Positions 22,748 to 31,756 of a stretch of DNA of 64,000 nt are shown here, one piece after another. The notes under the pieces are model-generated. The model was not told the origin of the DNA, did not search any database, and saw only the letters and a list, made by a program, of their open reading frames with translations. Location of the stretch: NCBI RefSeq assembly GCF_000719955.1, contig NZ_JOII01000011.1:62001-126000 (forward strand). Direction: 5' to 3'. The number at the start of each line of letters is the position of its first letter. Within the stretch, counting starts at the first letter, position 1. Position numbers and translations under genes: made by a program. Source of the stretch: Streptomyces albidoflavus (GTDB taxonomy: Bacteria; Actinomycetota; Actinomycetes; Streptomycetales; Streptomycetaceae).

Positions 22748-23554
22748 CTACCGCTTCCCGGGCGGCAGCGGGAAGAAGCCGCTGGTCCGGGCGCGGTAGG
22801 CGGCGTAGCCGGGGCGTTCGGCCATGTGCCGCTCCAGCAGGGCCTTGCCGCTGCCGAAGATGAGGAGGGCGGACATGACGAGGGGGGAGACGAGGGTGGC
22901 GGCGGCGACCGGCGGGGCCGCGCAGACCAGGAGGAAGAGGCCCCACCAGACAAGGAAGTCGCCGAAGTAGTTGGGGTGGCGGGTCCAGGACCACAGGCCC
23001 CGGTCCATGATCTTCCCCTTGTTGGCGGGGTCGGCCTTGAAACGGGCCAGTTGCCGGTCCCCGATCGCCTCGAAGGCCACCCCGACCGCCCACAGCACGG
23101 CCCCGCAGACCGCGAGGACGCCGACCGGTTCACGGACGTACATCGCGGCCTGGACGGGGAGGGAGACCAGCCAGACCAGGGCGCCCTGGAGGAGATACAC
23201 CTTGCGGAAGGCGTAGGCGGCGGGGCTTCCCGGCGCCTTGGCCAGCATCCTGGCGTATCGCGGGTCCTCGCCGTGGCCCCGGCCGCGACGCCCGATGTGG
23301 ACGGCGAGGCGCAGGCCCCAGGCGCAGGTCAGGGCGGTGGCGAGGAGGGCGAGGGTGGTGTCGCCGGGGTCGGGGCGGGTGCGGGAGAAGGCGTACGAGG
23401 TGAGGGCGACGGCGGCGAAGGCGGCGCCCCAGGCGACGTCGACGATGCGGTGGACGCCCTTGCGCAGGGCGAGGGCGAAGGTCACCAGCATGACGGCGAG
23501 GGCGGCGCCGGCCGCGACGGCGAGGTTGAGGGCGAGGCCGCCCCAGTCGGTCAT
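22748..23554 (-). CDS. DUF1295 / steroid 5-alpha-reductase-like membrane protein
   Basis: A 268-residue protein with about six transmembrane helices. The C-terminal motif GLWSWTRHPNYFGDFLVWWG is the isoprenylcysteine methyltransferase/5-alpha-reductase signature, and GFFPLPPGKR ends the protein. Such enzymes act on membrane lipids with SAM or NADPH. The ATG overlaps the stop of the upstream CFA-like gene, making it the last gene of a five-gene operon. Confidence 0.87.
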   Translation of the reverse strand: MTDWGGLALNLAVAAGAALAVMLVTFALALRKGVHRIVDVAWGAAFAAVALTSYAFSRTRPDPGDTTLALLATALTCAWGLRLAVHIGRRGRGHGEDPRYARMLAKAPGSPAAYAFRKVYLLQGALVWLVSLPVQAAMYVREPVGVLAVCGAVLWAVGVAFEAIGDRQLARFKADPANKGKIMDRGLWSWTRHPNYFGDFLVWWGLFLLVCAAPPVAAATLVSPLVMSALLIFGSGKALLERHMAERPGYAAYRARTSGFFPLPPGKR

Positions 23555-24861
23555 CGGGCCGCCTCCCCGAGGCCGTCGTACCAGGCGGCCGGGGTCGCGG
23601 GCATACCGCTGCTCCCGTCGCGGCCGGGCCGGACGGCGAGGATCTGGTCGACGCCCATGCGGCGCTGGTCGAAGGCGAGGGAGCCCCCGGCGAGGTAGAG
23701 CCGCCAGACGCGGGCGGTGACCTCGCCGACCAGGGCGACCGCCTCGTCCCAGCGCTCCTCCAGGGTGTCGGCCCAGGCGTCGACGGTCCGGACGTAGTGC
23801 TCGCGCAGCGACTCGGTGTGGCGGACCTCCAGGCCCGCGCCCTCCAGGAGACCGGTGGTCTCGCCGAGGGGGCGCATGTGCATGTCGGGGGCGATGTACG
23901 TCTCGATGAAGGCGCCGCCGCCGGGGGCGTGGGCGCCGCGTGACATCTGCTGGACGAGGGCCCGGCCGCCGGGGCGCAGCCGGTCGTGGATCAGGCGGGT
24001 GAAGGCGGGGTACTCGGCGTCGCCGACGTGCTCGCCCATCTCGATGGTGGTCACCGCGTCGTACGCCTCGCCGGGCTCCAGGTCGCGGTAGTGGCTGAGG
24101 CGGACCTCCACCAGGTCGTCGAGGCCCTCCTCCTTGACGCGTGCCTCGACGTGGTCGCGCTGCTCGCGGGCGAGGGTGACGGCGGTGACGCGGGCGCCGT
24201 GGTGGCGGGCGGCGTGCAGGGTCAGCGAGCCCCAGCCGCAGCCGATGTCGAGCAGGCGGGCCCCGGGGCGCAGCCCCACCTTGCGGCAGACCAGCTCCAG
24301 CTTGTCGAACTGGGCCTGGGCCAGTCCGTAGCCGCCGGTGCCGGGCGGGCGGGTGAAGTAGGCGCAGGAGTAGGCCATCGCCGGGTCGAGGAGGAGGCGG
24401 TAGAAGTCGTTGGAGAGGTCGTAGTGGTGGCTGATGGCGGCCCGGTCGCGGGCGGTGGTGTGGGTGGCGCCGGAGAGGCGGGCCGGGCGGCCGGGGGCCG
24501 GCGGGCGCGGGCCGAGCGCGCCGAGGGAGACGGCGGCGGGGACGGCGCGCAGGAGCTGCCGGGGCCCGGGCGGGCCCGGCAGGTCGCGGGGCGCGGCGGA
24601 CCAGAGGGCGCGCAGGGCCTGGCCGAGGTCGCCGTCGACGTCCAGGTCGCCGCTGATGTACGCCTGGGCCAGGCCCAGTTCGCCGGGCGACCAGAGCAGG
24701 CGGCGCAGGGCGCGCCGGTGGCGGACGACGACCACCGGCAGGGTGCCCGAGGGGTCGGCGGGGCCGGACTCGCTGCCGTCCCAGGCGCGGAGCCGGAACG
24801 GCACGGGCCCGCCGGTGATCTCCTCCAGCGGCTCGGTCATGCGCTGGGCGGCGCCTTTCAC
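23551..24861 (-). CDS. Cyclopropane-fatty-acid synthase-like methyltransferase (second of two)
   Basis: A 436-residue SAM methyltransferase of the CFA/mycolic-acid-cyclopropane group. HHYDLSNDFYRLLLDPAMAYSCAYF is the hallmark, LLDIGCGWGSLTLHAARHHG is the SAM site, and IEMGEHVGDAEY and AFIETYIAPDMHM follow. It transfers a methylene or methyl group to unsaturated phospholipid acyl chains. The GTG at 24861 overlaps the previous stop (GTGA); an ATG at 24840 is the alternative. Second of two tandem CFA paralogues. Confidence 0.9.
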   Translation of the reverse strand: MKGAAQRMTEPLEEITGGPVPFRLRAWDGSESGPADPSGTLPVVVVRHRRALRRLLWSPGELGLAQAYISGDLDVDGDLGQALRALWSAAPRDLPGPPGPRQLLRAVPAAVSLGALGPRPPAPGRPARLSGATHTTARDRAAISHHYDLSNDFYRLLLDPAMAYSCAYFTRPPGTGGYGLAQAQFDKLELVCRKVGLRPGARLLDIGCGWGSLTLHAARHHGARVTAVTLAREQRDHVEARVKEEGLDDLVEVRLSHYRDLEPGEAYDAVTTIEMGEHVGDAEYPAFTRLIHDRLRPGGRALVQQMSRGAHAPGGGAFIETYIAPDMHMRPLGETTGLLEGAGLEVRHTESLREHYVRTVDAWADTLEERWDEAVALVGEVTARVWRLYLAGGSLAFDQRRMGVDQILAVRPGRDGSSGMPATPAAWYDGLGEAAR

Positions 24862-26168
24862 GCGGGGCTCCCTTCGGTACGGGGTGCGGGGACGGCGGCG
24901 TCCTCGCGCTTGAGCAGGATCTGCTGGACGTCGAGGTAGCCGGTGGCGAACCCGGCCTCGGAGTAGGCGAGGTAGAAGTCCCACATGCGGCGGAACACGG
25001 CGTCGAAGCCGAGCGCGTCGACCTGGTCCGCCCGCTCGGCGAACCTCGCCCGCCACAGGCGCAGCGTCTCGGCGTAGTGCGGGCCGTAGCGGTCGCTGCG
25101 GACCAGGCGCAGGGTGGTGCCGGTGCGGGTGAGGTCGTCGACGGCGCGCAGGGAGGGGATCATCCCGCCGGGGAAGATGTACTTCTGGATCCAGGTGTAC
25201 GAGGAGCGGGTGGCCCGCATCCGCTCGTGCGGCATGGTGATGGCCTGGAGGGCGACCCGGCCGCCGGGCGCCAGGCGCCGGTCCAGGACGGCGAAGTACT
25301 CCGGCCAGAACTCGGCGCCGACCGCCTCGATCATCTCGACGCTGACGATCGCGTCGTAACTCCCGCTCACGTCGCGGTAGTCGCAGAGCCGGACGTCGAC
25401 GCGGTCGGCGTAGCCGGCGTGGGCGACCCGGGTCAGGGCGAGGTCGCGCTGTTCGGCGGAGAGGGTGACGGTGGTGACGTGGGCGCCCCGGGCGGCGGCG
25501 CGCAGGGCCAGTTCGCCCCAGCCGGTGCCGATCTCCAGCAGGCGGGTGCCGGGGCCTGCCTGGACCAGGTCGAGGAGCCGGTCGATCTTGCGGTGCTGGG
25601 CGGCGGGCAGGGTGTCGAAGGTGGCGGGCAGGGAGCGGAAGACGGCGCCGGAGTAGGTGAGCGTCTCGTCCAGGAAGAGGGCGAACAGGTCGTTGGAGAG
25701 GTCGTAGTGGTGCTGGATGTTGTCGCGCGCCGCCTCGACGGTGTTGCGCTCGGAGGCCGGGCGGCGCAGGTCCCAGAGCCGCCGCACCCGGTGCAGCGGC
25801 GCGGGCACCAGCTGGGTGAGGTGCTGGGCCAGCACCCCGAGGACGGCGGGCAGGTCCTCGGCGTCCCACTCCCGCGCCATGTACGACTCGCCGAAGCCGA
25901 TCAGCCCGCCCACCGCGATCCGGCGGACGAAGGCGTCGGTGTCGCGCACCCGCAGCCACGGCCCGCCCTTGCCGAGCCGCCGCCCCTCGGGCCCCTCGCC
26001 CCACGCCACGTGCAGCGGCAGCCGGTCCAGGGCGCGGGTCAGCAGCAGCCGGCCCAGCAGGGCGCGGGGCGGGGAGCAGCGCGGCACGATGGCGACGCCG
26101 GGCCAGCGGGCGGCGTCGACCTGGTCGCCCCCGGGCGGGGCGTCGGGCGTCGGGGCGGACACGTTCAT
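24858..26168 (-). CDS. Cyclopropane-fatty-acid synthase-like methyltransferase (first of two)
   Basis: A 436-residue paralogue of the next gene. IQHHYDLSNDLFALFLDETL, LLEIGTGWGELALRAAARGA and EMIEAVGAEFWPEYF match CFA synthases, and TWIQKYIFPGGMIPSL matches the lipid-binding region. It has an N-terminal extension (about 1-150) lacking known motifs but typical of the actinobacterial branch. The ATG overlaps the DUF1365 stop (ATGA). It may methylate a different chain position than its neighbour. Confidence 0.9.
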   Translation of the reverse strand: MNVSAPTPDAPPGGDQVDAARWPGVAIVPRCSPPRALLGRLLLTRALDRLPLHVAWGEGPEGRRLGKGGPWLRVRDTDAFVRRIAVGGLIGFGESYMAREWDAEDLPAVLGVLAQHLTQLVPAPLHRVRRLWDLRRPASERNTVEAARDNIQHHYDLSNDLFALFLDETLTYSGAVFRSLPATFDTLPAAQHRKIDRLLDLVQAGPGTRLLEIGTGWGELALRAAARGAHVTTVTLSAEQRDLALTRVAHAGYADRVDVRLCDYRDVSGSYDAIVSVEMIEAVGAEFWPEYFAVLDRRLAPGGRVALQAITMPHERMRATRSSYTWIQKYIFPGGMIPSLRAVDDLTRTGTTLRLVRSDRYGPHYAETLRLWRARFAERADQVDALGFDAVFRRMWDFYLAYSEAGFATGYLDVQQILLKREDAAVPAPRTEGSPA

Positions 26169-26977
26169 TCCAGGCCCTCCTGGGGGCGGTGGCGGGGACG
26201 GGGGACGACCGGCAGGCCGCGCGCCCACAGCCGGATGCCGTGGAGGCGGATGCCGAGGGAGACGGCGAGGGTCGAGAAGGGGCGGCGGGCGGCGGCCCGC
26301 AGCAGGGCGCGCGCCGTGGCGGGCCCGCGCGTGCCGCGCACGGTCGCGGTGAACCGGCGTACGCCCTCGCGGTCGAGGTGGACGGCGAGGTCGAGGCGGG
26401 CGCCGGGTTCGGGGAGCCGCATGCGGTAGGTGCCGTCGACGGTGAAGAAGGGCGAGACGTAGAACTCCTTGGGCGTCTCGGCCCGGCCGTCGGCGGCCTC
26501 GGGGCGCAGCAGGTAGCAGTGGCGTTCGCCGTAGGTGTTGTGGACCTCGGCGACGACGCACCGCAGGTCACCGGTGCCGCCGCTGTCGGTGCCGCTGTCG
26601 CCGTCGGTGGCGGTGGCGGTGGCGGGGCCGTGGCACCAGTACAGGGTCAGGGGGTTGAAGACGTGGCCGAGGACGCGGGCGTGGGCCAGCATCAGGACGC
26701 GGCCGCCGGCGAGGTCGATGCCGTGGGCGGCGAGGTAGCGGTCGAGGCCGGCGCGGAGGGCGGGGCCGGGGGCCTCGCCGGGCGCGGCCGTGCCCGCGAA
26801 GTGGTCGCGGGCGTCGAAGCGGGCCAGCGGGCGCAGGGCGCGGGGCAGCACGGGTATGTGGTCGAGGTCGACCAGCCACAGGTAGGTGCGCTGCCCGAAG
26901 GCGTACCGGCGCGGGCCGGTGCGGACGTGCCGGATCTCGCAGCGGTACAGCGCCGGGGCGGACGGCGCCGGGGTCAC
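26165..26977 (-). CDS. DUF1365 protein
   Basis: A 270-residue protein: ALYRCEIRHVRTGPRRYAFG, HIPVLPRALRPLARFDARDH, LAHARVLGHVFNPLTLYWCH and AEVHNTYGERHCYLL are hallmarks of DUF1365. Members almost always lie beside an FAD amine-oxidase-like protein and CFA synthases, as here. It has a Thr/Gly/Asp-rich insert at about 145-160. A role in fatty-acid modification is inferred from context only. GTG start overlapping the upstream stop. Confidence 0.9.
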   Translation of the reverse strand: MTPAPSAPALYRCEIRHVRTGPRRYAFGQRTYLWLVDLDHIPVLPRALRPLARFDARDHFAGTAAPGEAPGPALRAGLDRYLAAHGIDLAGGRVLMLAHARVLGHVFNPLTLYWCHGPATATATDGDSGTDSGGTGDLRCVVAEVHNTYGERHCYLLRPEAADGRAETPKEFYVSPFFTVDGTYRMRLPEPGARLDLAVHLDREGVRRFTATVRGTRGPATARALLRAAARRPFSTLAVSLGIRLHGIRLWARGLPVVPRPRHRPQEGLE

Positions 26978-28275
26978 CAGGTCACCCCGAGCCGTTCGGC
27001 GGCCAGGACCCCGGAGCGGCAGCCGTCCTCGTGGAACCCCCAGCCGTGGTAGGCGCCGGCGTAGACGGTCCGCTCGCCGCCGAGGGTGGGCAGCTCCTTC
27101 TGCGCGGCCACCGACTCCGGGGTGTAGACGGGGTGTTCGTACGCCATCCGGGCCAGGACCGTGTCCGGGTCGACGCGGCCCTCGTCGCCGAGGGTCACCA
27201 CGTACCGCTCGGGCGCGTCGAGGCGCTGGAGGCGGTTCATGTCGTAGCTGACCCGGACGTGGCCCCCGGCGCCCGCGCCGCGCGGCACGACCCGGCCGCA
27301 CTCGGGCAGCAGGTAGTTCCAGGAGGCGCGGGCGCCGGGCGCCTTCGGCAGGAGCGAGGTGTCGGTGTGCAGCACGGCCGGGTTGGCCGAGTACGGGAAG
27401 GCGCCCAGCACCCGCCGCTCGTCGGCGCTCGCGTCGGCGAGCACCGCCAGCGCCTGCCCGGGGTGGACCGCGATCACCGCCGCGTCGTAGACCTCGGTCG
27501 AGGTGGACCCGTCGCCGGTCGCGGAGGTGACGTGCACGGCGGAGGCGGTGCGCACCACGCGCCGGACGGGGGCGGAGGTCCGCACGTCCGGGAGCTGCTT
27601 GGCGAGCACGTCCACGTACGCACGGGAGCCGCCGGTCACCGTCCGCCAGACCGGCGACCCGCTCACCGAGAGCATCCCGTGGTGCTCCAGGAACCGGAAC
27701 AGGTAGCGCGCCGGGTACTCCAGCGCCGTCCCCGGCGCGCACGACCAGACCGCCGAGACGAGCGGGATCGCGAAGTGCTGCACGAAGTACGGCGAGAACC
27801 CGTGCCGGTCCAGGAACTCCCCGAGCGTCGGCCCCGCCTCGCCCCCGTCCGCCAGCAGCGCCCGCGCCCGCCGGTGGAAGGCCGTGACCGCCGTCAGCAT
27901 CCGGACGAACCGCAGGTCGGCCACGTTCCTCGGCTGCGCGAAGAGCCCGCGCGGCCCGAGCGCGCCCGCGTACTCCAGGCCGCACCCCTCGCACCGCACC
28001 GACATGCTCATCTCGGACTCCTGGGTCTCCACGCCCAGTTCGGCGAAGAGCCGCAGCAGGTGCGGGTAGGTCCGCTCGTTGTGCACGATGAACCCGGAGT
28101 CGACCGACCGCACCACCCCGTCCGCCCCGGTCAGCTCGTGCGTGTGCGCGTGGCCCCCCAGCCGCTCGTCCGCCTCGTACACGGTGACGTCGTCCGTCCC
28201 CCGCAGCACGTACGCCGCCGTCAGCCCGGCGATCCCCGCCCCCACCACCGCGATCCGCCGCCGCTCCCGCCCCAT
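26974..28275 (-). CDS. FAD-dependent amine-oxidase-like oxidoreductase
   Basis: A 433-residue flavoprotein. RRIAVVGAGIAGLTAAYVL is the dinucleotide-binding fold, VTVYEADERLGGHAHTH the GG doublet, and VDSGFIVHNERTYPHLLRLF a motif of the branch seen next to CFA synthases. It ends with YAGAYHGWGFHEDGCRSG, the FAD-binding C-terminal motif. First gene of the lipid operon; GAAGGAGAG precedes the ATG. It may desaturate or oxidise the methylated fatty acid. Confidence 0.9.
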   Translation of the reverse strand: MGRERRRIAVVGAGIAGLTAAYVLRGTDDVTVYEADERLGGHAHTHELTGADGVVRSVDSGFIVHNERTYPHLLRLFAELGVETQESEMSMSVRCEGCGLEYAGALGPRGLFAQPRNVADLRFVRMLTAVTAFHRRARALLADGGEAGPTLGEFLDRHGFSPYFVQHFAIPLVSAVWSCAPGTALEYPARYLFRFLEHHGMLSVSGSPVWRTVTGGSRAYVDVLAKQLPDVRTSAPVRRVVRTASAVHVTSATGDGSTSTEVYDAAVIAVHPGQALAVLADASADERRVLGAFPYSANPAVLHTDTSLLPKAPGARASWNYLLPECGRVVPRGAGAGGHVRVSYDMNRLQRLDAPERYVVTLGDEGRVDPDTVLARMAYEHPVYTPESVAAQKELPTLGGERTVYAGAYHGWGFHEDGCRSGVLAAERLGVTW

Positions 28276-28407
28276 GCCACGCTCTCCTTCACCACGCCCG
28301 CCGAGAAGAGGGGCCCGGCCGGAACCCCTCACCTCTCTCTTCGGAGCGGGGGGCCGGTTGGATTGGGGAAGAGATGATTTTTTCCGCGAGAGGGCGGGCG
28401 GCGGGGA

Positions 28408-28911
28408 TCACGCCCCGGGCAGGTGGCCGCCCTTCCGCGCCCGCTCCCACGCCTCGGCGCCGTCCGGGACGAACCTTCCCGCCGTGATCAGCGCGTCGAT
28501 CTCCGCCGCCGTGCACCAGCGGATCCCGGCCATCTCCCCGGGGTCCGGGCGCAGCGGGCCGTCCGTGCGGGCCTCGTGGAGGGCGAGCCAGTACGGGGCG
28601 ATCGCGCCGTCGCAGAAGAAGGTGAAGAGGGGGACGGGGCGGGCGCGCACGCCCAGTTCCTCGGCCAGCTCGCGGGCGGCCCCCGCCGCGTAGCTCTCAC
28701 CGGCGGCGACCGCGCCCCCGACCAGCCAGTTGTGGAGGCCGGGGAAGCGGGTGGCGTGGGCGGGGCGGCGGTGGACGAGGTAGCGGCCGTCGGCCCGGTG
28801 ACAGACGGTGACCGCGATGCGGTGGGGCCAGCCGTTGCGGACGGCCTCGCCGCGTTCCACCACGCCGATCACCCGGTCATGCTCGTCGACCCGGTCGACC
28901 CATTCCGTCAT
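28408..28911 (-). CDS. Nudix hydrolase
   Basis: A 167-residue protein with a complete Nudix box, GGAVAAGESYAAGAAREL followed by AEELGV (Gx5Ex7REUxEExGU). The start MTEWVDRVDEHDRVIGVVER resembles IPP-isomerase-like Nudix proteins such as YfcD. It probably hydrolyses a nucleoside diphosphate derivative. Separated from the lipid operon by about 130 bp and divergent from the DUF2804 gene. Confidence 0.9.
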   Translation of the reverse strand: MTEWVDRVDEHDRVIGVVERGEAVRNGWPHRIAVTVCHRADGRYLVHRRPAHATRFPGLHNWLVGGAVAAGESYAAGAARELAEELGVRARPVPLFTFFCDGAIAPYWLALHEARTDGPLRPDPGEMAGIRWCTAAEIDALITAGRFVPDGAEAWERARKGGHLPGA

Positions 28912-28967
28912 ACGGCAACTCCCCTGCTCAGCGGACCCCTTCAGCCTCTCAGCCCGCCCCCGGCCCG

Positions 28968-28981
28968 TACCCTGCGCCCCA
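28968..28981 (+). promoter_or_regulatory. Possible leaderless promoter of the DUF2804 gene
   Basis: TACCCT at 28968-28973 fits a -10 box and lies 7 nt before the ATG at 28981, and there is no ribosome-binding site. This spacing would put the transcript start at or next to the start codon. The -35 is not clear. Confidence 0.4.
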
Positions 28982-30045
28982 TGACGACCCACGAACGCGA
29001 ACTCACCCACGGACCTGTCGACCTGTGCCGCTCCGACGGCACGTTGGCGCCGGAGGCGGTCGGCTGGTCGCGGCGGCCGGTGCACCGGGCCAACCTGCGC
29101 GGGTGGGGGCGGACCAAGCGCTGGGAGTACTGGTGCGTCACCACCCCCACCCACCTGGTGGCGCTGACCGTCAGCGACCTGGACTTCCTGCGGCTGGACG
29201 CCGTGTACGTCCTCGAACTCGGCGCGGGCGGGCGGGAGATCGAGCGGACCGCGCTGCGGCCGGGCGGGCCCGGCACCCCGCTGCCCGAGGGTGTCGCGGG
29301 CGCCCCCGGCCCCTTCGGCGGCCATGACCTCACCGTCGGCCCGGCCCGCCCGGTGCGCGACCAGGTCCGCATCGGCATCCGGCGCGAGGGCGCAGGCACC
29401 CGGCTGACCGCCCGCTGCCTGGCCCCCGGCACCGGGGAACAGGTGGAGGTGGACGTGTACGCGGGGCTGCCCGAGGGCCACGAGACCCTGTCCGTGGTGG
29501 TGCCCTGGGGGCCGGACCGCTTCCAGTACACCTCGAAGCAGACGGCGCTCCCGGCCCACGGCCACGTCCGGATCGGGCGGCGCGAACTCCCCTTCGCGCC
29601 CGGCGACTCCTGGGCGGTGCTGGACCACGGGCGCGGGCGCTGGCCCCGGGTGGCGCACTGGAACTGGGGCGCGGGCTCGGGGCGTACCGGCGGGCGGACG
29701 GTGGGGCTCCAGTTCGGCGGGCGGTGGACGGAGGGCACCGGGGCCACCGAGAACGCGCTCTGCGTCAACGGCCGGCTCTCCAAGCTCGGGGAGGAGCTGA
29801 CCTGGTCCTACGACCTGGCGGAACCGCTCGCCCCCTGGCGGGTGCGCACCCCCGGCTCCGACCAGGTCGACCTCACCTTCACCCCGGTCCACGACCGGGT
29901 CACCCGGACCGACGCGGGGCCGCTGTCGAACCACACCGACCAGTGCTTCGGCCACTGGAACGGCACCGTCCGCACGGACACGGGCGAAGAAGTCGCCGTC
30001 CACCAGGTGCTGGGATGGGCGGAGGACGTCCGGATGCGCTGGTGA
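28981..30045 (+). CDS. DUF2804 protein
   Basis: A 354-residue protein rich in beta strands. HWNWGAGSGRTGGRTVGLQF followed by GGRWTEGTGATENAL and GRLSKLGEEL are the recognisable DUF2804 core, and the N-terminal half has WGRTKRWEYWCV. No signal peptide. The family lacks a defined function. A small gene for a DNA-binding protein follows on the same strand, behind a set of inverted repeats. Confidence 0.85.
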   Translation: MTTHERELTHGPVDLCRSDGTLAPEAVGWSRRPVHRANLRGWGRTKRWEYWCVTTPTHLVALTVSDLDFLRLDAVYVLELGAGGREIERTALRPGGPGTPLPEGVAGAPGPFGGHDLTVGPARPVRDQVRIGIRREGAGTRLTARCLAPGTGEQVEVDVYAGLPEGHETLSVVVPWGPDRFQYTSKQTALPAHGHVRIGRRELPFAPGDSWAVLDHGRGRWPRVAHWNWGAGSGRTGGRTVGLQFGGRWTEGTGATENALCVNGRLSKLGEELTWSYDLAEPLAPWRVRTPGSDQVDLTFTPVHDRVTRTDAGPLSNHTDQCFGHWNGTVRTDTGEEVAVHQVLGWAEDVRMRW

Positions 30046-30062
30046 CAGGGCCGGACGGGTGG

Positions 30063-30105
30063 TGTTGAACACTCCGTTCAACATATGTCGTTGACAACGG
30101 AGTGT
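30063..30105. promoter_or_regulatory. Nested inverted repeats before the 30126 gene
   Basis: ACACTCCGTT (30069-30078) is perfectly inverted as AACGGAGTGT (30096-30105). TGTTGAA (30063-30069) is inverted as TTCAACA (30077-30083). A TTGACA hexamer lies at 30091-30096. The paired repeats fit an operator in the promoter of the following DNA-binding protein gene, probably autoregulated. Confidence 0.55.
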
Positions 30106-30125
30106 GCGCCTCGCACGCTGGTGCC

Positions 30126-30584
30126 ATGACGACCGAGCCGGGCGCCCAGCAGCCCTCCCCCGACGCCAACGCCGACGCGCCCTTCACCGCCCCCGCCCCC
30201 GAGCGGGCGCGCACCCACCGCGTGCACGCCTCGCTCTTCCGGATCGCCGAGCGGCACGCCGCCACCGACGAGCAGCGGCGCCGCCAGGTGCACCCCTCGA
30301 TGATCGGCCCGCACGAGGCCGTCCGCCTCGTCTCCTACCTGCTCAGCGGCACCGCCCTGCCCGAGGGCGACGAGCCGGAGGTCGACCAGGCCGACGTCAC
30401 CGCCGCCCTCACCCTCGTCCCCAGCGCCCGCGCCGACCTGGACGAACTGGAGACCGGCCTCATCCGCATGGCCCGCGGCCGCGGCATGACCTGGCAGGAG
30501 ATCGCCTTCGGCCTCGGCCTCGGCACCCCCCAGGCCGCCCGCCAGCGGTACGAGCGGCTGGCGGGACGGGCGGGAGAGGAGTAG
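30126..30584 (+). CDS. Small putative DNA-binding protein
   Basis: A 152-residue protein. The N-terminal third is Ala/Pro-rich. The middle has a basic RIAERHAATDEQRRRQVHPS stretch. The C-terminus (about 110-145) has ARGRGMTWQEIAFGLGLGTP followed by QAARQRYERL, a helix-turn-helix of the sigma-like or GcrA-like kind found in Streptomyces proteins that read nucleotide or stress signals. The upstream inverted repeats suggest it controls itself. Confidence 0.65.
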   Translation: MTTEPGAQQPSPDANADAPFTAPAPERARTHRVHASLFRIAERHAATDEQRRRQVHPSMIGPHEAVRLVSYLLSGTALPEGDEPEVDQADVTAALTLVPSARADLDELETGLIRMARGRGMTWQEIAFGLGLGTPQAARQRYERLAGRAGEE

Positions 30585-30639
30585 CGGGGGCGGGGGGCGG
30601 ACCCCCGGGCAGGGGAAGCGCGTCCGCGCCCCGGCCGGC

Positions 30640-31602
30640 TCACCCCACCAGTGCCCGCCAGGTCACCGGCCCCGCCTCGCCGTCGACGACCAGGCGGTTG
30701 AGGCTCTGGTAGGCGCGGACGGCCGTGGTGGTGACCGAACCGAAGGAACCGTCCACGACGAGGCCGGCGCTGCGCCTGTTCAGGGCCGTCTGCAAGGCGC
30801 TGACCTGCTGGCCGGAGCTGCCCTGGCGGAGCGTGAGGACCAGCTTGGGCCAGGTCGCGGGGCCGACCTGGCCGTCCGCCACCAGGCCCTGGGCCGCCTG
30901 GAACTTCTTGACGGCGGCCACCGAGACCGAGCCGTACTGCCCGTCGGCGACCAGCTGGTGGCCGCGCTGCGTCATCAGCCGCTGGACGACGACGACCGTG
31001 GCGCCGGACGCGCCCGGGTCGAGCCGGGGCCAGCCCCCGCCGAGGTCCACCCCGCGTGCGGCCATGAAGGCGACCGGGTCGGTGATGCCGCCGAGGCCGC
31101 CGGTGTGCGTCTCGAAGTGCAGGTGCGGCCCGGTGACGTTGCCCGTCGCCCCCATGTCGGCGATGCGCTGCCCCGCCTTGACGGTGGCGTTGAGCGCGAC
31201 CCGGTAGGCGCTCAGGTGCCCGTAGTACGTGTACTGGCTGCCCCCGTGCGAGATCACCAGGGCGTTGCCGGTCCGGCCGCCGAGGCCGCCGCCCCACGCA
31301 CGCCGGATCACGGTCCCGGCCGCCGCCGCGTAGACCCCCGTGCCGGTCGAGTTGGTGACGTCCTGCCCGGCGTGGGAGGAACCGCCGCGGGGGGCTCCGT
31401 AGTGACCGCCGCTGGGGAAGTGGCCGAGCGCGGGGTTGGCCCAGCTCCCGTTCTTCGCCGAGGCGGCGGAGGCGGCCGGGGCCCCCGCGACGAGCCCGAC
31501 GACGGACAGCCCGAGCCCGGCGCCGAACCCGGCGAGCAGCCCTCGCCGCGAGACCACGCCACGCTCCGGCACCTCAGCCGCCGTGACACAGGATTCGCAC
31601 AT
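30640..31602 (-). CDS. Tat-exported M23 metallopeptidase with peptidoglycan-binding repeats
   Basis: A 320-residue secreted protein. The N-terminus MCESCVTAAEVPERGVVSRR is followed by GLLAGFGAGLGL, a twin-arginine signal. The M23 peptidase domain (about 75-180) has SHAGQDVTNSTGTGVYAA, ISHGGSQYTYYGHLSAY and the zinc motif HLHFETH. Two to three peptidoglycan-binding repeats follow (LVADGQYGSVSVAAVKKFQA; LVVDGSFGSVTTTAVRAYQS). It should cleave peptide cross-links in the cell wall. GGAGGGGAG precedes the ATG. Confidence 0.9.
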   Translation of the reverse strand: MCESCVTAAEVPERGVVSRRGLLAGFGAGLGLSVVGLVAGAPAASAASAKNGSWANPALGHFPSGGHYGAPRGGSSHAGQDVTNSTGTGVYAAAAGTVIRRAWGGGLGGRTGNALVISHGGSQYTYYGHLSAYRVALNATVKAGQRIADMGATGNVTGPHLHFETHTGGLGGITDPVAFMAARGVDLGGGWPRLDPGASGATVVVVQRLMTQRGHQLVADGQYGSVSVAAVKKFQAAQGLVADGQVGPATWPKLVLTLRQGSSGQQVSALQTALNRRSAGLVVDGSFGSVTTTAVRAYQSLNRLVVDGEAGPVTWRALVG

Positions 31603-31756
31603 GGTTCTCCCCTCCCGGAAGGGCCAGAGACTGACCCGCACATGACAACAGTGTCTACCCGCATAGACCATAGAGAGGATGACGGCGTCCGGCCAGAGGC
31701 CGAGCGGCCGCGGCCCCGGCGAGCGGGCCCCGGCCGCGTCCGTCCGCGCGGCACGG

